A DNA stretch of 64,000 bases from Epiperipatus broadwayi (Eukaryota > Onychophora > Udeonychophora > Euonychophora > Peripatidae), in the NCBI GenBank assembly GCA_028023455.1, contig JAQFVV010000022.1, forward strand, positions 5,654,998 to 5,718,997, in the 5' to 3' direction. The position numbers and the translations under genes are program-made. Positions 46,465 to 57,941 of this stretch are shown piece by piece. Under the pieces are notes generated by a model. The model did not search any database. It saw only the letters and a program-made list of their open reading frames with translations, and was not told where the DNA came from. The stretch's first letter is position 1, and every line of letters starts with the position of its first letter.

Positions 46465-47790
46465 ATGATTGATATGTAATTAAACATCAGCCTGAAATAT
46501 GGAAAATAATCCTAAGTGTTTGCATTTTTATATCTGCTGAAAAGATGAATAAATTATGTAACCTGTGAATAACATATATATGCTTAATCTTTCATTGATT
46601 AAGTTCATTCATTTAAAATATATAATATTTTAATTATCAATAAAGCGAGTCATATATAACGTGACCTTGCTTTTATAAACTTGTATTTACAAAAATGTAA
46701 TACAGAGGGCGTACCAATAGCTATTGGTACACCTTCTGTATTATATATTTTAATATTAATTCTATATACTGTATATATATGTTTAGTGATTTACGTGATA
46801 GTAAATAACAAAAATTCCATTTACCATTTTTTCCAATGTTTAATTTCAAAGCAATATCACAATTAATGTTGAATTGTAGTTATTGTTGACAACATTGATT
46901 ATGGCATTGGGTAGGAATTAAACACTAGGAAAAAAGATAAGTAGAATTTTAATTATTTACTACGTATAGAGATACAAATTATATATATATGTTGATAAAT
47001 TATTAGGTTTTTGTTAATATAGATTTAGAAAGCAAAGCTATTAAGTAAAGCTATTAAATTTTTACATAATATTGCCATATATGTATGTAGTTCTGCATGG
47101 CTTGATGCAGATATAGAATGGTGACTCTGGGGCTTTGAGTTCAAATACATATATATATATATGTATTTGCATGTGTATGAATCATAATAGAATACTAATG
47201 ACAGAAACATAATGGAGAAATTAATAACTTTTATACCACTTTGTAATTGGTTTTCAGATAAGTATACTTTCAATGCAAAATATATCTTCAACATTAAACT
47301 AACATTTACAATTATATAGAAGATCAAAATTAAACATAAATTAGAATACTGAATTCTTTGATTATGAATTGACTGTAAGTTATGTTTTTAATATTTAAAT
47401 GCCAAAATTGTTTGTGAATAGCATGATATTCAAAAAAATCAAAGAAGTTATTACCTCTTATATCATTAATCAATGTGCTAATAATATTCAAATAATTATG
47501 CAATAAAATTGTGGTATGTAAGCACAATTTATTTTAAATGACTATCATTATTGGATATTGCACTGTTCTCTGTAAGTTATAATTATGATGTTTGGCACTG
47601 AAATTTTACTTAGTAAACATTAAATCTCTAAGTGATACAAAATAGGTTTAGCTTGATGGTTTTCTATTTTGTATAATAGTATTTTACTACACATAATGAC
47701 TCTATATGAAATTATATATTGGACTATTATCATAATCTAATTGCTAAATATTTTTTTAAAAAATTCAAAATTATACTTTTTTAAAATGCA
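46465..47790. other. A+T-rich DNA without recognised gene (except the palindrome)
   Basis: Frames at 47,025-47,327 and 47,330-47,527 (minus) have no similarity I can name. A (TA)n run lies near 47,147-47,162. Confidence 0.5.
46697..46744. repeat. Near-perfect 46-bp palindrome
   Basis: TAATACAGAGGGCGTACCAA then TAG, followed at once by CTATTGGTACACCTTCTGTA then TTA. Arms of 23 bp with two mismatched positions and no spacer. It may be two terminal inverted repeats of a DNA element fused after loss of the interior. Confidence 0.85.
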
Positions 47791-47799
47791 TTAATTAAG

Positions 47800-49550
47800 C
47801 CAATACTGGTAGAAACAAAAAAAACATATACCAGTAACAGAAACAAAACTACAAGTTTTACTCAGAAAACATCGAACATATTTGACTGATTGATAAATAA
47901 AAAATTAACATATTTTAGCAAAATTTCACATTTCTATGGCTACCCAAAATCCATAAGCAACCTATTGTTATTTCTAAAAATTCACCAATCAAAATTTGTC
48001 AAGATTTCTTTATAAGATTCTTAATTTTTAAGATGCATGATAAACATTTTTAAGCATTTTGTGGAATTAATCAAGAACATAAAAATAGAAAGAACTGACA
48101 TTTTTAAGCCTTGATAGGAAAAGTTTATTTACAAATATATCCAAGATAAAGCATTGTTTATTATAAGAAAAACATTAAATGAGAATAAAAGCTTACAAAC
48201 CAAAATAACTTTTCTTATTGATAAGTGTAATGAACTTTCCCAGACTAAAATCACATTGTAATTATAGATTAATAAATTTATTTAGAATTAAGTGTAATGC
48301 ACATGTTAACAATCATATAAAAATAATGTATTTTTAATATGACACAGAATTTTTCTAATAAAATTAAAGAATGCCTATGGGGTTTACGAATGTCATCCCT
48401 GACGAGTAATATTTATAAGAAGAACTTAAAAATACAACTACAAATTCTATTTCATATTCATTTAAACTTTGACTTCAATATACCTAAGCAAGACTTCTGG
48501 ACACACATTAATAATATAATTCATTCAATTAAATTCACAATAGAATTGGAGTGAAATAAGAATAAAATATTTTTATGATAAAACTTCCAGGCACCAAATC
48601 AAAATTACAATTTACAAACAAACACATAGAAAAATACCAGGTATATATATTTAATCATAATATAAATACAAATAGTGAAATTATACTACTACTATAGAAT
48701 GCAGCTAAACAAATTTGTTAAAAAACAACTAACTTCAAAAAAAAAAAACCAATCTAGAATAAACTTTCACGAATTATTAAATAGACAATAAAAGAACATC
48801 AAAAGAAAAATTAATCATAAGTACTGTAAATGTATTCATAGATTCCAAAATAACAGATAAATTAAAGAAAATCTGCCTCCAGTATTATTTAAGCACATCA
48901 TTCCAATATCATAGTATACTTTGAGGAATTATAATCTCTACAAAATCTAAACTTGAAATAATACAAATAAGAACTACATCTACAAAAAAACATATGAATG
49001 GAGAAGGATGTACATCAATAAAACCAGATTTTCCATTAAAAGTGATTAAAGTAATAAAATACATTGTTCATGTACTATCAAAAATATGCTCAACTGAGAA
49101 AATACAAAAGTATCATTCAGAGAGGAAAAAGAAATTAAGTAGTAGCTCACATGCCAATACAAATAAGCCCATAAATCAATTTAGTGAGATAATTTATGCC
49201 TGAAAACTATTCATCGCTCTTTCTGTTAAGAAAAGTGGATAAATGAGAACTGTTGTAGATAAGTATATAATTTTTTTACTGTATGTTCTTTTTGGCATAA
49301 TAGCCTAGATTACATCATTACCTTAAATTCAATATTCATGAATGTAAAATTATAATTTGCATTCTCATGCTATTACTGTCACTAATTAGACTAATAACAC
49401 TTGAAGAAGATAAGATAATAATACCACTCAACTTCTGCATTGTGTACTAATCTCTAACAGTTGAATGTGCACTTGAAAAAATACAAGTAAAATTTGAATT
49501 TGTCTAAAAACATTTAACAAACAATATAATGGAAATAATCCCATGTATAT
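47800..49550 (+). pseudogene. Penelope-like element remnant B
   Basis: Co-linear by eye with copy C. 'ctacaagttttactc' to 'tgattgataaataaa' (about 47,850) corresponds to C at 51,470-51,525, and 'atttctaaaaattcaccaatc' to C at 52,265. The frame at 48,339-48,554 reads FSNKIKECLWGLRMSSLTSN and IKFTIELE. These resemble the Penelope RT blocks with GLAMGSP.LSP..A.I and the I.FT.E.E.N..LPFLD region. The 'tattaaatagacaa' and 'atctctacaaaatctaaact' landmarks then match A and C. Multiple stops; no GIY-YIG endonuclease motif is clear. Confidence 0.7.
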
Positions 49551-50120
49551 TTTCAAGTAAAATATTATTTTCATAAACTTTCAGATGAATATTCAGTACT
49601 CAATATGAATCCAATACCATATCGAATTTTAGATGTTATCAAAATTTATGTCCAAATCTGGTCAAAGTATAAAATTAACTGACTTTTCTATGCAAATACA
49701 ACCCTAAATAGATTATTTTAACAATTTGAAATTAAAACCTTCAGTGCATCTTCAAAGAGCTGACAAAATTACTGAGAAAAGAAGTGAAGCTCTGACAAAA
49801 GGAAAAATTTAATAAACAGAGATTTTTGAAACATTAAACTCTGCTCTAAAAGTGCTGCTAAAAATAAACTTAACTAGTAAAGATTTCACAAAAGTTTTTT
49901 AATCAGTAAAATAAATCATATTTTAAATTATATTAGAAAAAGATTGTGAAAAATTTTTTTATGACTATATGGACATATACCACTAAACATCACATGATCA
50001 CTATCTCATACTAGCACATAATTGTTATTAAGCAATTCAAAACAAAACATCTTGTGCTAACAAGAGCAATCAATGGATTCCAGAAGGCTTGTGCATAAAA
50101 TCCCTATCTAGTGCCTACTC

Positions 50121-50179
50121 ATCCAATATCCCCAGACTAGTTTCTGGCTTGTGGACTTCATCAGTGAGAAGCCTTGGAT
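50121..50179 (-). ncRNA. Type I hammerhead ribozyme (tandem copy 1)
   Basis: On the minus strand: ATCCAA, GGC, TTCTCA, core CTGATGA, stem-loop II of 13 nt, GAAAC, TA, GTC, TGGGGA, TA, TTGGAT. Inner stem I (TTCTCA/TGGGGA, with G-T wobbles) and outer stem I (ATCCAA/TTGGAT) are fully paired around an internal loop. The core is intact and cleavage is predicted after GTC. Stem III is only AC/GU around UA, so cleavage would need the palindromic ACUAGU to pair between two ribozymes. Confidence 0.75.
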
Positions 50180-50581
50180 CTGAGAGCACTGCACCTAGAT
50201 CTTAGGATCTAATGCAACCCTCCAGCACCCACCTTTTAACTCTATTTAACTACAAAACTATCAGAATGAAATTGAAAACACATTTTTTTTCAATCCAAGC
50301 TCAATAGCTTATATAGTCATATGGGTCTGAACTCAATTCAGCACCCATACTTTTGGTGTCTTTGGCTCTTTAGCAACCATAGCCACCACTATCCTATTAG
50401 GCAGGATTGGTGTTAAACTACTAAACATCACATGATCACTATATCATACTAACACATAATTGTTATTAAACAATTCAAAACAAAGCAAAACTCTCCATAT
50501 AGTAGTGCCATCTTGTGCTAACAAGAGCAATCAATGGATGCCAGAAGGATTGTGCATAAAATCCCTATCTAGTACCTACCC

Positions 50582-50640
50582 ATCCAATATCCCCAGACTA
50601 GTTTCTGGTTTGTGGCCTTCATCAGTGAGGAGCCTTGGAT
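50582..50640 (-). ncRNA. Type I hammerhead ribozyme (tandem copy 2)
   Basis: Same layout, exactly 461 bp from copy 1. Inner stem I is TCCTCA/TGGGGA and outer stem ATCCAA/TTGGAT, both complete. The core is CTGATGA...GAAACTAGTC. Stem II keeps GG/CC; the copy 1/copy 2 consensus would give GGC/GCC. Confidence 0.75.
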
Positions 50641-51529
50641 CTGAGAGCACAGCACCTAGATCTTAGGATCTAGTGCAACCCTCCAGCACCCACCTTTTAA
50701 CTCTATTTAACTACAAATTGAAAACACAATTAATATTTTCAATCCAAGCTCAATAGCTTATATAGTCATATGGGTCTGAACTCAATTCAGCACCCATACA
50801 TTTTGGTGTCTTTGGCTCTTTAACAACCATATACACCACTATCTTATTAGGCAGGATTGGTGTTAAACCACTAAACATCACATGATCACTATCTCATACT
50901 AGCACATAATTGTTATTAAACAATTCAAAACAAAGCAAAACTCTCCATATATTGGATGAGTAGGCACTAGATAGGAATTTTATGCATAAGCCTTCTGGCA
51001 TCCATTGATTGCTCTTGTAAGCACAAGATGGCACTACTATATGCAGAGTTTTGCTATGTTTTGAATTGTTTTATATGGACATATTAAAGTTATATTGTAC
51101 AAAATGACCTAAGACCTCATCACTTAAAAATTAAACATCTAACAGAAACTGAAAATATATCCTCTATTAGAAATATTGGAAGCAATTGAAGAAGTTCCTT
51201 AAAATCTGCCTCTAAAAGAAGTAGCAGGATTATACTGGAGAATAAAAAGAACATTTGAGAGACATCGACAATCCAAGCCAACTATTATGTATGGTGAGAG
51301 TGAAGTTAATACATTTCTCAAGCTAGATAAATCTATAATTATTCTCCCTGATGAAAAAGGCAAAACTATAGTTAAAATGAATACAGTAGATCATGATAAC
51401 AAAATAGGGGGGTTCTTTAGGGTAGGTCAATACAAAAATTGGCCAAAAATTCTATGCCAGTTACAAAAGCAAAGCTACAAGCATTACTAGGAAAATATTG
51501 CAGATAATTTACTGATTCACAAATAAATA

Positions 51530-51724
51530 TAGGGGATTTGAACACAGACTTTCAAGCACATTTAAACTATTCACACTATCTCAAACCACTGATACACATG
51601 ACCATCATGTGTATCAGTGGTATGAGATAGTGTGAATAGTTGAAGGGTGCTTGAAAGTCTCTGTTCAAATCCTCTATATTTACAATTAAGCTCCAGATAT
51701 ATGAAAAATGCCTGTATTTTAAAT
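51530..51724. mobile_element. Hairpin insertion flanked by an 18-bp direct repeat
   Basis: Arms about 51,525-51,604 and 51,605-51,690 are nearly fully complementary ('gatttgaaca' / 'tgttcaaatc', 'actattcacactatctca' / 'tgagatagtgtgaatagt', 'ccactgatacacatga' / 'tcatgtgtatcagtgg'), with almost no loop. CTGATTCACAAATAAATA occurs at 51,512-51,529 and 51,725-51,742, and PLE copy B has a single related site, so this looks like an insertion into PLE C. Confidence 0.8.
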
Positions 51725-51814
51725 CTGATTCACAAATAAATAAATTAGTAATATATTTCAGCAAAATTTTACATCTCTGTTCACCATCTAAAATTCATAA
51801 GGATTGCATTGCAT

Positions 51815-52260
51815 TACACTGTTGTTGTTTTTCCCCAAATATAAATTTATTTAGTAAATTAATCACATGTTTAAAAAGATGGTGTTAAGAAAAGGGTGTA
51901 ATATTGTTCTGACAAAAGGTTGTTCATCTTACATATCAATCCTGAGTGAGCCATGTTGCCTGCTATGTATATCTTGGTTTAGGTTATTTTTTGATGAGAT
52001 TGAGTTTGGGGTGTTAAGTCTTAGATATTTGTGGAACTGTGAATAGGTTTCAGGTATCTTCATATTGAAGTTTTGATGTAAGCAATTGATCTCTATGCCT
52101 CATTTGGGTTAGTTTTTGAATGAAATAGGTATCTTCATTCAAATGCAGAGTAGTAAAATATTTCATACACCTAACTGTCCATATGGCATAAGATAAAAAA
52201 AATGGAGTCTTATTACTGCAATTTTTTTGGTTTTAAGGCAGTCTTTAAGTGAAAGTGTTG
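51815..52260. other. Unassigned insertion in PLE C
   Basis: PLE copy B runs directly from 'ataagcaacctattg' to 'ttatttctaaaaattc', whereas C has about 440 extra bp here, bordered by ctgTTGTTG and gTGTTGTTag. The minus strand has coding-like reading (DTYFIQKLTQMRHRD, then QLLTSKLQYEDT) but no family that I can name. Confidence 0.5.
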
Positions 52261-53560
52261 TTAGTTTCTAAAAATTCATCAAATCAAAATTTATCAAGAT
52301 TTTTTAAGCTTTAATAAAATAGACTTTTTGTCAGAGATTGTAAGCATTTTATCGAATTAATTAAAAACATGAAAATAAACAGAACTGAAATAATGATAGG
52401 CTTTAATGAGTAAAATTTATTCACAATATAAAACATTGTCTAATAACTTGCAGACCATAATAATATCAACAGTACAATAAAATTCTTAGCATTCTGCATA
52501 ACAAGAACATACTTTTAATATAACACAGAATTTTTTCCAATGAAATCAAGGAATGGCTTCTGGGTTCCCCACTGGCGTCTTCATCAGGAACATATACATA
52601 AAAGAACTTGAAATCACAACTATAAATATAATTCCATTGTAAACATTCTGGATTTACATCAATAACATATTTCAATTGAATTCATATAAAATTAGAACAC
52701 TAAAGAAAAATTGTCATTCTTAAATGTTCACATGGCAAGATTCCCTCATGAAAAAATCAAAACTATGATTTACAGCGATTACATATTCAGGAAAGTAATT
52801 AACATGTACATTCAATCATAACAGAAACTCAAAGAATGGAGTTATATTATCATTATGGAAGAATAAAAGTTTATTTATAAGGCAATAATTTGGGGGGGGA
52901 AAGTCCTATATAGAACAAACTCATAAAAAATATTTATCAAGCATTATTAAGAAAATCTTAAATAGATAAAAACATCAAAGTAAAAACTAATTATAGTTAC
53001 AGTAGTATGCTCATACATACTACAGATATCATACAAACTGGAAAAAGTGTTTACAATCAATATATTATCAGAATAGCTTTCCAAGACCAACCACACTATG
53101 AAGAATTAAGCTTCTACAAAAGCTAAACTTGAAATGTTAAGAACATAAACTGCATCTACAAAATTCTATGAGAATGTGAAAGATCGTGTATTATTAAAAC
53201 CAGTTTTCATATTGAAAAATAAATAATGATTAAAGGGGAATATGTTTAATTGAAATAAAACATATGGAGTAGATAGAAAAAAGGAAATAAAAATTCAAGC
53301 TTTTCATGTGATAATAGAAAATAAGTATAAGTCAACTAAATGATAATCCATACCATTTGAAAACTACTTGTCAATCTTGTGCTTAAGAAAAAAGGAATTA
53401 ATCAGAAGAGTCATTTTGGAGTGAATGAATATATAAAATTTCTATTTGACTTTGGCAGAATAATTGAGTTAATCAGAACATCACTTTAAAATTGAGTATT
53501 CATGAATCTAAAGATCACTAATTTGCCAACAAAGCTAAAAGATAATATTATGGTCAATAT

Positions 53561-56500
53561 ACTATATATGTAGTTTGTGTTTTATATATTGATTTTTACG
53601 TTTATTGCAAAATTTGCCTTTAAGTTTTTGTATCTTTTTCTAAATTTGTAACAACTGTGCTTCTTTGTAGATGAATACTTATGATATGTATGTAAATAAC
53701 ATTATTATATTTATACTCAAACATACTTACACTCAAATATACTTATATCTAATTGGGAATAGTTTTAAATGTAAAGAGTATAGTACAAATTTTGAGAATA
53801 CTTTATTAGTTATTAATCACTTATATTAGTATCACATACTGAAAATACATAAGGAACTTAAAAAACAAGTTCCAATATTTGAAATCATAACATAAAATCA
53901 GGCAACTCTTGTGTAAATAGTAATACAGTAACAATGCACCTTCGTATGTATTTACATAGGGATAAAAATATCAAGCTTTAAATATACCGCAAAGGAAAAG
54001 TTTTTCTAATAAATAAAAAATACCAAAGAGATCATTATTTATTAAGCTTCCCATATTCTTAATTGTGAAGATGGAGTGTTTATCTGCTAGCCAAGAAAAT
54101 CTAGGCATTCATTAACTGACCAGCATTGATTGTTTAAATATGTTGGTTATAGCATGAACATCTAAAAAAGTCTAGTCTTGATTGACACTGCAAAAAATCT
54201 TATTTATCTCAAATTTAAATCCAAGTCATAGATATGACAGACATATTGTCATTAAGTCATTAGCTCTTTATATATGTATGTGTAACAAAATTAGTTAATC
54301 ACATCACTTACAAGCTTGTAAATGAATAAATAGCTAATCACATATAAATGCATAGAGAGACACTATCAGGTGAATCTAAGATTATATGCCTACATAGTAG
54401 CATTTAATATTTAAATTATAAATGCATAATTCTATTCAAGAGATCATCTTGTCAGTATACAATGTTTTTTTTCCTGGAACATTTACACACATTTGTTTGG
54501 TTTGATTTAGCAACTTTGTTACATATATTTAATCATGTTTTGTCATATAACTTGAATATAACTGAGTGTGGGTTTAACAAATACAATTAATAATTGTTTA
54601 TATATAATAATTAACTTCATAGAATTCAGTGTCTGATATACTGTTTATAAGTTACATTTTATGTATTGTATATATGTATAGTGAAAGCATTTTATTCATC
54701 TTTTTTTTATCTCTTCATTAGACTTAAGCCTTTCTAATTTCAAAAAAAATAACATACATATTCACTTACATATAAAAATTAGGTTCATGGGATACAATCC
54801 CCAACACAATACATGTCCCAATGAAAATATGATTGGTTCTTTCTGTAAGTTGCCTGCAATGTGAAACATCATGTGTTATATAGTGACATGGTCTAGTTCT
54901 TCATCATAAAAATTTTATGGTGTGAGTATATTGGCACCATGAGTTACAACATAAAATGTAATTGTTCCTGTGTAAAAAAAACCACAATGGAATAAGGCAG
55001 TAACATTATATTTTGCTTTATATTGACAAAAATTTTACTGAAAACACTTGAAATGATTTAAATTTCACATGACAGTGGGGTCATTAGTCACAAGAACAAT
55101 TTCAAGTGATTTTCAAGATTTGGTGATAATATTGAAGATGATCAACTTACAGGCATATCAAAAACAACTAGAAATAAGACAACATGCAAAAAGTTGCCAA
55201 ACTTCTTTGAATTGATTGTTGTATATCTATTATACTTGTTGAGGAACTCACTAACATTTCCCAAACTACTGTCCATTGCATTTGAAAATGAAAGTAGAAT
55301 GTTTGCACATGTTTTGTGCCTCACTTATTGATAGCTGATCAAAAAGATGCTAGAATTGAGTACTGCATTGAAGTGCAAAGAAATGTAAATGTGGATCTGG
55401 AATTCTTGTCAAACATCATAATGGGTGGTGAGATATAGTATTTTTAATATAAACCACCAACTACATGCCAGAATAGAAATTGTCAGAAGAAAGAAAATCA
55501 AAAAAAAAAATTACAAACATAAAAGATATTAATCAAAACATTGTTTGCTGTTTGATTCTAAAAGGCATCATTCACCATAAATATATTCCTGAAGAATAGA
55601 TGGTAGGTGCTAACTCAAATTTGGGTATTTTGAATCATTTTTATGGGGTGTTTTGATATATGCATGAGTCAAAAATGACTTGAATACCTTGAGCAAGTCT
55701 CAGTCATTGGACTTGATATTGTGCTGGTCCACAGTATCAAGTTAGTACATAATTTTTGCCCATAAAAATCATTATTGTGTTTATATGTTTGGATATTTGA
55801 AATATTTTACTGATTTAGTTCCCATTGGCTTTAGATATTTTCAAAATTAAAATTGACTATGAAATAAATATGTCACAGTTCAATTCAGGGCATCCTGAAA
55901 CTTGGGGCAAAGTTTCTGCAGATGATTCCAGTGAAGGATTTCAAGAATTTTTTCAAAATGTTTTACATTTACTTCTAACAATTTATTGAGTCACTAGAAG
56001 ACATTTAAATAGTTATCAATAAAAACAAAATATAAATAGTTCTGTATTTTATTGCACATCAGTCACCTTTTTTCTGGAATTCACTGTGTATATAGGGCAC
56101 CAGTACACAATGTTGAATGGGATGGAACAATATCAATAAGTACAACCACCTAATAAACAATTATTGATTATTACCATGGAAGGGTTCACGGTTTATATTA
56201 CAACTATCATTACATGGTATCAGCCATGTAGCTATATTAATTTCAACTAAGAATACAAAACCTATCCAGGTGGAGTATCTGTCAGCTATGGCTAGCTTTT
56301 GAGATTTATTGGTTTAAGCCAACAGATTTTCCAAATGGTATATACTGCATCATATTCGTATTAATATTTCCATACCATTCAAACTTATGACTATATAAAT
56401 ATAATTGATATACTAATTTAGAGTTAAGATACATCTCATTAAATTTATCCAAAACTCTTATACTATAAAGAAAAATATCCATGATTATCATCAATATCTA

Positions 56501-57405
56501 GGTAATTGTTTGCTCATTCATCAATGATTTAAACAAATAAGTTTAAGGTATATATGATTAAATCCTTCTGCAGAGACATGAGGGAAATAATTTATACAAT
56601 TTACATATATCCCATTTCAATTATGGGTGTGGGACTATTTATATAAATCTCTATAATCACTTAATAATGTTATGACAATCATAATCCTAATATTCATATA
56701 AACACCTTACACAATCATCATTGATGATGATGATGAATAAATTATAACCAACTAACATAATTCATATCTATCATTCAAACTAGGCATGAATACGTAGATC
56801 CCTATTAATTCTGAGATTAAATCAAACCAACGATGATGACAACCAACCACCCCCTGATGGTGATCAAATCAGGTATACATGTTATGAATTAATTAAATAC
56901 TAAAACTAAAAATAACAATAATACTAATAATAATAACACTAAAGCAAAATTATTATATAATTATGTTTATTAAGATTCCTTTCTTTTTAATAAAACAAAT
57001 TTCTGATCATCCAATTGACTTTAATTATTATATTAATCAAAATAATACATCAATAAATAAAAAAAATCCTATATGTGTAACCAAATAAGAGAATACATAT
57101 GCTCCTATTCATATAAGATAAGCTGGTTTAAAATGAAATATTCCAATAATAATAATTAATAAAAAAACAAACCTTTAATGTTTATGTACTAAAAAAAAAT
57201 AAAAAGAAATGAGGTTTAATAGAAGAAGATTTAAATGATTACTTTTATATAAGTAAAAAAAATCATTAATAAAATTTTAAAATCTTACCAATTCAGATTT
57301 CAGTTTTTGAGGTAAATGTCTGAGTGGATTAGATTTCTCTTCCTTTATTTTCAGGCTGGTTTCTGGCACTTCTAACAAAATAATAGAAAACTTTAAAAAA
57401 CTGCT
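53561..57405. other. A+T-rich DNA, no gene recognised
   Basis: Checked both strands. The frame at 55,142-55,324 (minus) has ordinary amino-acid composition but no family match from memory. Short ATGATG patch at about 56,715-56,740. Nothing else supportable. Confidence 0.5.
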
Positions 57406-57409
57406 TAGT

Positions 57410-57941
57410 AGATTAGTTGAATCATGATGTGTGGATTATGTACATCTAGATTAGTTGAATCATGATGTGTGGATTATGTACATCTAGATTAGTTGAATCA
57501 TGATGTGTGGATTAGGTACATCTAGATTAGTTGAATCATGATGTGTGGATTATGTACATCTAGATTAGTTGAATCATGATGTGTGGATTATGTACATCTA
57601 GATTAGTTGAATCATGATGTGTGGATTATGTACATCTAGATTAGTTGAATCATGATGTGTGGATTATGTACATCTAGATTAGTTGAATCATGATGTGTGG
57701 ATTATGTACATCTAGATTAGTTGAATCATAATGTGTGGATTATGTACATCTAGATTAGTTGAATCATGATGTGTGGATTATGTACATCTAGATTAGTTGA
57801 ATCATGATGTGTGGATTATGTACATCTAGATTAGTTGAATCATAATGTGTGGATTATGTACATCTAGATTAGTTGAATCATGATGTGTGGATTATGTACA
57901 TCTAGATTAGTTGAATCATGATGTGTGGATTATGTACATCT
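57410..57941. repeat. 38-bp minisatellite, 14 copies
   Basis: The unit starts GATTAGTTGAATCATGATGT and ends GGATTATGTACATCTA. Fourteen head-to-tail units are almost identical. One reads GGATTAGG, and two carry ATCATAATG (at about 57,724 and 57,838), exactly three units apart. It ends in a TTTCTTCTCTTC tract. Confidence 0.95.

Larger units (their letters stand above)
49966..51084 (-). mobile_element. Tandem hammerhead-ribozyme element bounded by 13-bp duplications
   Basis: The 13-bp repeat TATATGGACATAT at 49,966-49,978 and 51,072-51,084 bounds one insertion. Inside are two and a fraction tandem monomers in minus orientation: a partial, then full units with period 461 bp. They are followed by an inverted 120-bp segment (about 50,951-51,071) repeating the part just after the ribozyme. 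Two ribozyme regions (50,121-50,179 and 50,582-50,640) are present. No protein coding. The architecture (tandem monomers, partial inverted end, 10-15-bp TSD, type I hammerheads) resembles Penelope pseudo-LTRs or animal retrozymes. Mobilisation by PLE enzymes is an inference. Confidence 0.85.
49600..53560 (+). pseudogene. Penelope-like element remnant C, with three insertions
   Basis: The clearest PLE copy. The stretch at 51,165-51,475 reads PLK-ASKRSSRII-like linker, then an open frame with LDKSIIILPDEKGKTIVKMN and DHDNKIGGFF. This is the Penelope RT N-terminal motif (D..IVILPADKG..TVVMD...YD). The RT mid-part is near 52,530-52,700 and the distal part with KKILNR and YKLEK near 52,925-53,050. 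It ends around 53,560 with the family tail. It contains a hammerhead tandem element (49,966-51,084), a hairpin (51,530-51,724) and an unassigned insertion (about 51,815-52,260). The start at about 49.6 kb is uncertain. Dead copy. Confidence 0.75.

Noticed and set aside
51530-51724. microRNA precursor
   Set aside because: Arms of about 80 bp with nearly no loop and long flanking direct repeats fit a mobile hairpin better than a miRNA hairpin.
55142-55324. Possible host exon (60-aa minus frame)
   Set aside because: Ordinary composition but no recognisable domain, no splice-site context and no continuation in neighbouring frames.
57410-57941. Regularly repeated 38-bp units suggesting a CRISPR array
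   Set aside because: There are no variable spacers; the units are contiguous and near-identical, and the context is eukaryotic. It is a minisatellite.
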